Source of the DNA: Helichrysum umbraculigerum
Taxonomy: Eukaryota; Streptophyta; Magnoliopsida; Asterales; Asteraceae
NCBI GenBank assembly: GCA_949592205.1
Contig: CATIUR010000012.1
Span: 1,239,001-1,303,000 of the forward strand
Reading direction: 5' to 3'
DNA: 64,000 nt
Shown here one piece after another: positions 1-8,267 of the stretch. The position numbers and the translations under genes are program-made. The first letter of the stretch is position 1. The number at the start of each line of letters is the position of its first letter. The notes beneath the pieces were generated by a model. It was not told the DNA's origin. It searched no databases and saw only the letters and a program-made list of their open reading frames with translations.

Positions 1-1917
1 TTGATCGAACAGATCATCGATTCGAGGGAGTGGGTATCGGTTCTTGACGGTTAGTTTGTTCAACTCTCTGTAGTCAATACACATTCGGAATGAACCGTCT
101 TTCTTTTTGACAAATAAGATCGGAGCTCCCCAAGGTGAAGAACTCGGTCTGATGAATCCTCTATCCAGGAGTTCCTGTAACTGAGTAGACAACTCCTGAA
201 GTTCGGATGGGGCTAGGCGATACGGTGCTCGGGCCACCGGTGCGGCACCCGGCACGAGATCAATCGAGAACTCAACCTGTCTAGGTGGAGGTAAACCAGG
301 TAGTTCTTCTGGAAAGACTTCGGGAAAGTCTCTAACGATTGGCACATCTTCAAGTCGCTTCTCCTCCGACTTTTTCTCCGTGATGTGCGCGAGTATTGCG
401 GGGTAACCCTTTCTCAGAAATTTTCGGGTTTTTAAACAGGAGATTAAGTTTAGTCTCGACCCACCGGTCTCCCCCTGTATGATCAAGGTACTACCGGCGG
501 CGAGAGGAATTCGGACGATCTTATCATGGCAAACAATTTCGGCCCGATGCTTGGACAACCAGTCCATACCCACAATGACATCAAAACTTCCTAGTTCAAC
601 AGGCATTAAATCGATTGAGAAGGTTTCGTTTGCGAGGTTTAAAGTGCAATTAGGTATCACACTACTGGTTTCTATGAGTTTACCATTTGCGAGTTCTACA
701 GTGTACTTAGCATCTAAGGCCGAAGGGGTGATATTAAGTAGTGGGCAAAACTCATCAGATATGAAACTTTTATCAGCACCGGTATCAAATAATACTGAAG
801 CAGTAAGATCGTTGAGAAGAAACGTACCCGTTACAACATTCGGGTCTTCCCTAGCTTCCCCAGCTTTGATGACAAATGCTCTGCTACGAGCAGGGTTGTT
901 GTTCCGTTTGTTGCTGCTGTTGTTGTTGTTGTTGTTTTTCTGCTTAGGGCAATTATTCTGAAAATGCCCAGGACTTCCGCACCCATAACAAGTCTTCGGG
1001 GCACTGATGTTTCGACAATCCTTGGCCAGATGCCCAAAACGCTTGCAGTTTGTGCAAGGGCAGGAACCGTCGTGGTGACGATTGCATTTGGGACAGTAGG
1101 GCCTGCTTCCAACGTACCCTTTCCTTTCTGAAGTGCCAGATGAATAAGCCCTAAGGGGCTCAGGCTTTCGGTTGGTGATTTGGTTGGATGAGTTGGGGTT
1201 TCCTTCCCATTTTCGTTTGTTGTTTGCAGGTGGGGCTGAAGTTGTGTTACGGCGGACAGCGTTTGCCGTGAGTTCATGGGCCATACGGATGGCGTTCTGG
1301 ATAGTACCTGGTTTGGATGATGTCACCAGGTCCTGGAGTTTTTCGGGCAGTCCATCAACGTATTTCTCGATCCTCTTGTACTCAGGATCGACCATGGTTG
1401 GGCACAGGAGTGCCAGCTGGTGGAAACGGTTGGTATAACCGGTAATATCGTTACCTTGCATCTTATGGTTCCAGAATTCCAGCTCCAGTTGTTTCAGTTC
1501 ATCCCTGGGGCAATACTCACCCCTTAACATCTCCTTCAACTCCTCCCACGGGAGTTTGTAAGCATCGGCAACGCCCACAGTTTGGGCATAGGTGTTCCAC
1601 CACGTGAGTGCGGTGTCGGTAAAAGTACTAACAGAGAACTTAACTTTGTCCCCCTCCGCACAGTTGCAGATAAGGAATACCGATTCAACTTTCTCGATCC
1701 AGCGTATTAGACCGATTGCTCCCTCGGTACCTGCAAAGTTTAGAGGTTTGCAGTTCTGGAAGTCCTTGTAAGAACAAGGTTTAGCAGCAGTGGTTTCAGC
1801 GGCATCGCTGTTTCTCGAGGAATTTGGTGGAGTATTCCGAGCCAAGGCTTCAGTAACAGCCTGGGTTATAAGGGAGGTAATCTGGGCGTCGGTGTATGGT
1901 CGTGTCTTTGGCGGCAT
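1..1917 (-). CDS. Gag-Pol polyprotein of G1 (partial: Gag, protease, start of RT)
   Basis: Retrotransposon structural and enzymatic polyprotein. It starts at ATG 1915-1917 (MPPKTRP...) and stays open for 639 codons to the window edge, with no in-frame stop seen. In order it shows a retrotransposon Gag domain (about residues 40-240), a CPKCNRHHDGSC cysteine/histidine cluster, then two CX2CX4HX4C zinc knuckles (CTNCKRFGHLAKDC and CYGCGSPGHFQNNC). An asparagine-rich linker and an aspartic protease with the catalytic motif DTGAD follow. Next is the LPPPR linker and the first part of RT, including MCIDYRELN, ending at LFDQ. The Asn run is encoded by a GTT/GTG-rich tract near 900-945 that differs in length between copies. 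Of all copies in the window this is the only one with no visible lesion, so G1 may be the youngest, but its RT core, RNase H and integrase lie outside the window. Confidence 0.9.
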   Translation of the reverse strand, partial: MPPKTRPYTDAQITSLITQAVTEALARNTPPNSSRNSDAAETTAAKPCSYKDFQNCKPLNFAGTEGAIGLIRWIEKVESVFLICNCAEGDKVKFSVSTFTDTALTWWNTYAQTVGVADAYKLPWEELKEMLRGEYCPRDELKQLELEFWNHKMQGNDITGYTNRFHQLALLCPTMVDPEYKRIEKYVDGLPEKLQDLVTSSKPGTIQNAIRMAHELTANAVRRNTTSAPPANNKRKWEGNPNSSNQITNRKPEPLRAYSSGTSERKGYVGSRPYCPKCNRHHDGSCPCTNCKRFGHLAKDCRNISAPKTCYGCGSPGHFQNNCPKQKNNNNNNSSNKRNNNPARSRAFVIKAGEAREDPNVVTGTFLLNDLTASVLFDTGADKSFISDEFCPLLNITPSALDAKYTVELANGKLIETSSVIPNCTLNLANETFSIDLMPVELGSFDVIVGMDWLSKHRAEIVCHDKIVRIPLAAGSTLIIQGETGGSRLNLISCLKTRKFLRKGYPAILAHITEKKSEEKRLEDVPIVRDFPEVFPEELPGLPPPRQVEFSIDLVPGAAPVARAPYRLAPSELQELSTQLQELLDRGFIRPSSSPWGAPILFVKKKDGSFRMCIDYRELNKLTVKNRYPLPRIDDLFDQ

Positions 1918-2203
1918 GATTCTTCAATAAAAGAATGAAGATACATGAGATTTTGTATGAACTTGTAATTGTCACAGATGTACATGTATGAAAGCAGTAA
2001 TACATAACATCAACATGGAAAATGACAATTAATGTGAGTTGAGATAACAAGTGATATTTGATAGATAAAGTGAGTTTAAAAGTTACATCCTACAGGGATA
2101 TTACAAAAGGTGTCGGGAATTGTTACATCCGACTAGTTTATAGAGTAGTGCTAGATAGTCCCTAGATTACGAGATAGATTACAAGACAAAAACTACACTA
2201 ATC
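1918..2203 (-). other. Spacer between extra ORF and gag of G1
   Basis: About 290 bp of AT-rich leader separating the stop of the extra ORF from the gag ATG. No conserved ORF is seen. The two ORFs are about 285 bp apart, so gag would need reinitiation, leaky scanning, an internal entry site or splicing to be translated from the same RNA (inference). Confidence 0.5.
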
Positions 2204-2710
2204 TTAATGTAGATTAATTTGTTCCATCAGCGCGACAAGGCGGTCCACAGTTTCTGCTAGTCGGTTGGTTTGCCTGGCGTTGTCTTCCACCAAGGCCAGT
2301 CGTTGTGCTATTGTTCGAGAGTGATCCGCAGTCTCCTGTGAACGCTGTTCACATTCTTCTAGCCGGTTTCTTACAAGTTCATCCGCACCTAATTCGGCGG
2401 TCATGGAATCCTGAATTATGCTTACAGAGAGGTTGGTATCCTCTTGTTCTAGCTGTAGTTGTGATATGCGGTCGAGAGCTTGACGAAGCAGGTAAGCCAT
2501 TCGGTGTTGTTCCAGTTCTAGGTTTTCTAGTCTTTGCTCCTGACGGCGGAATTGGGTAGCCAATACTGGCAACGTGAGATGTGCCGAGTTCTGAGAGTTA
2601 TGTACAGGATAAGGGCTGTTTCGAGGCGACCTTGTGTTCCTCCTGGCTACTCGTGGGTTCCGTGACCCATGTGAGTGAGAGTGTGACGGATTAGGTGGTG
2701 TGTTTGCCAT
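2204..2710 (-). CDS. Extra ORF upstream of gag, coiled-coil protein (168 aa), function unknown
   Basis: Conserved extra ORF between the primer site and gag of G1. The start is taken at ATG 2708-2710 (MANTPPNPSHS...) because the same MANT start occurs in the divergent copies at 36054 and 44108. An in-frame ATG 24 codons further upstream is not shared. The N-terminus (about residues 1-45) is Ser/Pro/Arg/Asn-rich and basic. Residues about 55-165 look like a long amphipathic helix or coiled coil (LENLELEQHRMAYLLRQALD, later LEECEQRSQE and LVEDNARQTNRLAE). Compared with the other family, changes are mostly conservative and a length difference near residue 128 is 6 nt, so the frame is kept. That pattern suggests translation and selection. 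No known domain is recognised. A role in RNA binding, Gag partnering or transport would be speculation. Confidence 0.7.
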   Translation of the reverse strand: MANTPPNPSHSHSHGSRNPRVARRNTRSPRNSPYPVHNSQNSAHLTLPVLATQFRRQEQRLENLELEQHRMAYLLRQALDRISQLQLEQEDTNLSVSIIQDSMTAELGADELVRNRLEECEQRSQETADHSRTIAQRLALVEDNARQTNRLAETVDRLVALMEQINLH

Positions 2711-3010
2711 TCCTGTGGCAGAATGTAAGTAAGACGAGGCTAATATATATACATATATCATATCCAGCCTATTGTCTAGCACGTATCAAGTAATGGTCCG
2801 GTTTTCTCGTGGTCAGAGTCAACTAACGTATCCCCGTTCAACATAATCATTTCAGATCTTACATCATCTTTCCTTAATTGTACATAGTTGATCAGGCTAT
2901 GTTAAATTAAAGTTGTATGCTGTAATTCCTAAACCAGTCATGTCTAATAAGAGAATACCGCCTAACGGTCATAGTCTAGGCCCACTAAATGCAACCTAGT
3001 TCACTATAAC

Positions 3011-3028
3011 CTTAGGCTCTGATACCAA
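3011..3028 (-). other. Primer binding site, tRNA-iMet type (G1)
   Basis: On the minus strand the sequence TGGTATCAGAGCCTAAGG lies 3 nt inside the LTR. TGGTATCAGAGC is the standard plant initiator-Met tRNA primer site used by many LTR retrotransposons. Confidence 0.9.
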
Positions 3029-3031
3029 TCT

Positions 3032-5604
3032 GTAACACCCCCAAATTTAGTGATTTGCGGAAGCATACTTGGGTGTTACTAATCAATATACAAAGCACAA
3101 GATATACAGCAAACAACCTCTAAATGAGACGTTTTGTAAAATAGTTACATTCCATAAATTAATCGTTTGAAAACATATAGTTTTCTTTTCAAAAATATGT
3201 AAGCCTAGAGTCCGCGTATGTGGCGGGAGATTCTATTACATAACCATAGCTACAAAAGATAATGCCAAAGAATCTCCGTTAAATGCAGTTTGGAAATCAT
3301 GCGACTCTAGCTAGTGATCCTGGAGTGATCCTACTCCGTAAGTGTACCTGAGAATACATGCTAAAAATGGTCAACCAAAAGGTTGGTGAATCTCACAGGT
3401 TTATCAGTAAATAATCAGTTTGAACACAAGATTTCCTCAGTAGTGCCCGCAGGCGTATATCAAGTATTTGCAAATCCAGCAAAAGTAAAGTAATTAAGTT
3501 ATACCGTTGCCATGAGGCTCATAATCGAAGCTTAACCCGTAAATAATCAGTTGCTCCCGTGACATGCTCGTAATTGAGCAAGCATAAGTAACGAAATAAT
3601 AGTCGCCCGTTTATACATAACGGTTCGTGGTAGCGCTACTACCCCGGGCGGGGAGGGTCATTTCCCTAATGGATCCATTAACTACTGTTCGCGCTTAAGT
3701 ACATAACTAACGATATATGATGGAGAGACTTCAGTAAATAGTAAGTAACTCATGCAATTCCGTTTGGTATAGTAAACAGTTTAGTACTTGTGTTCAAGAA
3801 AAATCAGTAGCAAGTATCTCCCCCAATAAGTTAAAACAGTAAAAGTGGGGCCGTAAGACTCACCTGAGTCTTTGCAAGTACGTTTATATCAATAAACGAG
3901 TAAGTAATATCAACCGTTGGTTCTCCGAACCCGTAACCTCCAAATGCCTAAACACGTAATGTCAAGTAAGTAGATGTCTCGCACGATCATCTAGGCTAGT
4001 TGTTCATACAACCCAATGTGTCCGAATGTTGGTTCGTTATCATTTGTATAAAAGTGTACGACCCGTTGGTGACGAGTTTGAAATAATAAACTTTAAGTAT
4101 TATTATCAAATTATCAATGTTTTGCACTTACAAAAGTGTCCCAAAGTGTTTCATAAGTCGTATCGTATAAGGATTTGAAGTTGTAAAGGTTGGACACTTA
4201 GTGAAATTTTAGTTAGACAACCTGCTGTTTTATGCGACACTATATGCGTCACTTATGTGTTCTATGCGTCACTTATGGAGTGTCGGGTATTGGTGTCAGT
4301 TTAAGGGTATGCGTCACTGAGATAGTGTCGTGTATCATCTTATGCGTCACTTCAGAAGTGACGGGTTCCGTAACATCGCGGCACTCAAGGAGTGTCGTGC
4401 AAAGTAGATATTTCTGAGATTTAGGCGTCACTTATGGAGTGACGTGTAGTATAGCGACACTCAAGAAGTGTCGTGTAAAGAATATGGCGGCACTAAGGGA
4501 GTGACGGTAACAAGTGTCGGTTTAAGGTTCTAGGCGTCACTAGAGTAGTGTCGGCAAGAGTGTCGTATAAAAATTAGGTTTCGATCATAGGCGTCACTAA
4601 AGCAAGTGACGCTAGTAGTGACGGATATTGAAAATGCGTCACTTAGGTAGTGACGGGAAAAGAGGGCTTATGCGACACTTAGTCAGTGTCGCACGAAGTG
4701 ACGCATATCTGGGTTCATCAGTGCGTCACTTACGTCTGATCGACGGATTTTGAGCCAAAAACATGTTTTCGGGTTTCCGTTTGGTCCGATTCTTTTACCC
4801 AACCCTTATATGAACATAATAAGCCTATAGAAACCATAAACTAGTAAAAATGATCAAAAACGAGAGATGTCGGGATTTGTCGGAAACTTACAAAACGCCG
4901 AAATGAAATTCCGGAAAGATAGCGTTGTAGATCGGGATGCGGTGGTCGTTTATTTCCAAAGGGCCGATGAAATCCAAGTGCGTTTAGTGGTAGTATTTTG
5001 TGAATTAGTGAGATTGTGGAGGTGGTGGTGATTTAGAGGAAAAGGAAGAAAGAGAGTAAGAGAGAGAAAGAGATAGATGAAAATGAGGAAAGAAAGAGGG
5101 AGGTGGGGGTTTTATCCCCACTTTTCAGTTTTCGCCCCGCGCTCCGTGTGGTGTTCGTTCGCTCCGTCGTTTATACGTTAAATAATTATTTTAAATATTA
5201 ACTGGTACATTTTAATTACAAATTATTACGTGATATTTTATTTAATGATTTTACAATTAAGTTTACGTTTGAGTTATAAATGTAAGTTGGTTTATTTAGT
5301 TTGCGCGTTTTACATTTTAAATTGTGAAATTTTCTGATCGTACGATACGAATAAATACGAAATATTATTATAATAATATTTTTGACATAACAACGTTATT
5401 TAATAAAATTTGTCACCAACGTCCATATTAAATAGAATCGAAATACATTCGATTTAAATTGCGTACGATTTAACCAAATCGCATTTTCGTATATATTCAC
5501 CAATATATATAATTCGATACATAAATTAGCCTAACACAGAACTAATTACATGTATTAACAAAGAATTAGGCACTAATTCTAGTCCTAATTTGCCGGTTGT
5601 TACA
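3032..5604 (-). repeat. 5' LTR of G1 (2573 bp)
   Basis: Minus-strand LTR from TGTAACAACC (5604) to GGGGGTGTTACA (3032), directly followed by the primer site. Its two ends match the LTR at 57537-59829. On the minus strand it holds, in order, an AT-rich U3 and a conserved GAACACCACACGGAGCGCGG-like block near 5125-5160, also present in the other families and a probable core promoter region. A purine/pyrimidine-rich leader (5030-5110), a GTAAGT donor-like site (4886-4891), a hairpin array (4232-4735), a CTCAG/GTGAGT site (3858-3863) and an acceptor-like CTCAG (3348-3352) follow. The promoter and splice roles are inferred from conservation between families. Confidence 0.9.
4232..4735 (-). repeat. 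Array of short hairpins (CGWCACT-N5-AGTGWCG) in the G1 LTR
   Basis: About ten short inverted repeats. Perfect examples: 4345-4363 (CGTCACT, loop TCAGA, AGTGACG), 4426-4444 (loop TATGG), 4455-4473 (CGACACT, loop CAAGA, AGTGTCG), 4591-4612 (8-bp stem, 6-nt loop), 4637-4655 (loop TAGGT) and 4672-4692 (GCGACACT, loop TAGTC, AGTGTCGC). Stems are 7-8 bp and loops almost always 5 nt. The third stem base is A in some hairpins and T in others, and the partner base changes with it. Confidence 0.85.
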
Positions 5605-8233
5605 GCTCCGGTCTTATTTGTGAAAAGAAAGACGGTTCATTCAGAATGTGTATCGACTACCGAGAGTTGAACAGGTTGACCGTCAAAAACCGATATCCAC
5701 TTCCTCGTATTGATGACCTGTTTGACCAACTTCAAGGATCGAGTTTTTATTCAAAGATCGATCTCCGATCATGTTATCACCAGCTACGTGTTCGAGAAAC
5801 CGACATCCCAAAAATTGCTTTCAGAACCCGTTATGGGCATTACGAATTCCAGGTTATGCCATTCGGTCTAACCAACGCACCTGCCGTATTCATGGACCTT
5901 ATGAATCGGGTGTGCAAACCGTATCTTGACAAGTTCGTCATTGTCTTCATTGACGACATCCTCATATACTCGCGAAACGAACAGGAACACGCGCAACACC
6001 TCAAAACCATCCTAGAACTACTTAGGCACGAGGAGCTTTACGCCAAATTCTCCAAGTGTGAGTTCTGGATGCAAACCGTTCAATTCCTTGGACACATTAT
6101 CGATAGTCAAGGAATTCATGTTGATCCATCAAAAATCGAGGCTATCAAGTGCTGGCAAGCACCAACAACTCCAACCGAAGTACGGCAATTCCTAGGACTT
6201 GCCGGGTACTATCGGCGATTCATTGAAAACTTCTCAAAAATAGCTCAACCACTCACGACACTGACTCAGAAGGACAAAAAGTTCGATTGGACTAATAAGC
6301 AAGAGTCAGCATTTCAACTTCTGAAACAAAAGCTTTGCAGTGCTCCTATTCTTTCATTACCCGAAGGCACCGATGACTTCGTGTATACTGCGATGCTTCT
6401 CACCAAGGTCTCGGTTGCGTGCTGATGCAATGAGACAAGGTCATTGCCTACGCTTCACGACAACTCAAAATTCACGAAAAGAACTACACTACTCATGACC
6501 TCGAACTTGGAGCTGTTGTGTTCGCTCTCAAAATCTGGAGATATTACCTCTACGGCACTAAGTGCACAATCTTTACCGACCACAAAAGTCTCCAACACAT
6601 ATTCGATCAGAAGGATCTCAACATGAGGCAACGTCGATGGGTCGAATTGCTTACCGATTACGACTGCGAAATCAAATACCACCCAGGGAAAGCAAATGTT
6701 GTTGCCGATGCCCTCAGTCGAAAAGAACGATCGAAACCACTTCGAGTCCGAGCTCTTAGTATGACTATTCATAACGACCTAAATATTCAGATTCTCGCTG
6801 CTCAACTCGAAGCCCTGAAAACCAGTAACATAAAAAATGAAGCCCTGCGAGGCATGGATAAACAATTCGAAATCAAACCTAACGGAGTTAGGTATTTCTC
6901 TAATCGAATCTGGTTGCCTAGTTTTGGGAACCTGCGAGACTTGGTGATGGATGAAGCTCACAAGTCCAAATATTCTATTCACCCGGGATCCGAAAAAATG
7001 TATCATGGCATCAAGGAATTCTATTGGTGGCCGAACATGAAAGCTGAAATAGCCATGTACGTCAGCAAGTGTCTTACTTGCTCGAAAGTCAAAGCCGAAT
7101 ATCAAAAACCTTCTGGTTTACTTCAACAACCCGAGATTCCTCAATGGAAATGGGAACAAATCGCCATGGATTTCATAACCAAACTACCAAAGTCATTAAG
7201 CGGTTGCGATACCATTTGGGTGATCGTTGATCGTCTCACGAAATCTGCCCATTTCATGGCGATCAAGGAAACCTATAAAATGGAACGCCTCACACGAATC
7301 TACATCAAGGAAATCATTTCCCGACACGGTGTTCCAATCTCGATTATCTCCGATAGGGATAGTCGCTTCACATCTCACTTTTGGCAATCACTTCAGAAAT
7401 CGTTAGGTACCCGTCTTGATATGAGTACCGCATACCACCCTCAAACCGACGGCCAAAATGAACGAACTATTCAAACAATGGAAGACATGCTACGAGCTTG
7501 CGTAGTTGACTTCGGTGTAAACTGGTAAAAGCATCTACCATTATGCGAGTTTTCGTATAACAACAACTACCATACCAGTATTGGAGCTGCACCTTTCGAG
7601 GCACTGTACGGTCGTAAGTACCGGTCACCTATCTGTTGGACCGAAGTGGGAGATAGCCAACTCACTGGTCCGGAAATCATTCATGAAACCACCGAGAAAA
7701 TCGTTGGTATCCAAAACAAACTTAAAGCCGCACGTGATCGTCAGAAAAGTTATGCTGACGTGAGACGCAAACCCCTCGAGTTCCAGGTTGGAGATCGAGT
7801 ACTACTCAAAGTTTCACCTTGGAAAGGTGTCATTCGTTTCGGCAAACGCGGAAAATTGAACCCTAGATACATTGGACCTTTTGAGATCCTCGAGAGGATT
7901 GGTCCAGTGGCATATCGATTGCAGCTGCCACCCGAGCTCAGCAGCGTGCATCCCACTTTCCACATTTCTAACTTGAAGAAATGTTTGTCTGATGAGACAC
8001 TAATTATCCGACTCGATGAAATTCGTATTGACGACAAGCTTCACTTTGTTGAAGAACCCGCCGAAATCATGGACCGTGACGTCAAACAACTCAAACAAAG
8101 TCGTATTCCCATCATTAAGGTCAGGTGGATTTCACGGCGTGGTCCGGAATTCACTTGGGAACGGGAAGACCAAATGCGACTCAAGTATCCTCAGTTATTC
8201 ACTGACTCTACATCAAATCCGACATCGAACTAA
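5605..8233 (+). pseudogene. pol of element A (RT, RNase H, integrase, chromodomain-like), broken
   Basis: Pol remnant, 5'-cut by G1. RT shows MCIDYRELN and the active-site motif FIDDILIYS (about 5950-5980). RNase H follows, then the integrase zinc finger (HKSKYSIHPG... C-x2-C at CLTCSKVK), the DDE core with STAYHPQTDGQNERT, the GPF/Y motif RYIGPFEIL, and a group II chromodomain-like tail (VRWISRRGPEFTWERE). Lesions: a 1-nt deletion next to 6383 shifts frame at DDFV; CGA to TGA at 6431-6433; GAA to TAA at 7526-7528. Between lesions the frame is open, and the terminal stop is at 8231-8233. Confidence 0.9.
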
Positions 8234-8267
8234 ATTTCGGGACGAAATTCTTCTAACAGGGGGAGAA

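Larger units (their letters stand above)
1..5604 (-). mobile_element. Ty3/gypsy Tekay/Del-type retrotransposon G1, 5' part (runs off left edge)
   Basis: Minus-strand LTR retrotransposon read from 5604 downwards: 5' LTR, tRNA-iMet-type primer site, extra ORF, then gag-pol leaving the window at base 1 within the reverse transcriptase. Its right end sits directly in the pol gene of a plus-strand relative: base 5605 onwards reads GCTCCGGTCTTATTTG, which is RT coding sequence. G1 therefore inserted into element A, and the 5 bases GCTCC (5605-5609) should recur on the far side of G1. The long LTR, iMet primer site and single gag-pol frame fit the Tekay chromovirus clade (established knowledge). Clade assignment is by recognition, not by a tree. 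Confidence 0.9.

Noticed and set aside
831..1277. 148-codon minus-strand ORF, also at 63198-63644
   Set aside because: Off-frame shadow of the Gag zinc-knuckle region; conserved between G1 and G2 only through gag.
4232..4735. Resemblance to a CRISPR array
   Set aside because: Units are inverted repeats with irregular spacing inside a plant LTR, with no constant direct repeat, spacers or cas genes.
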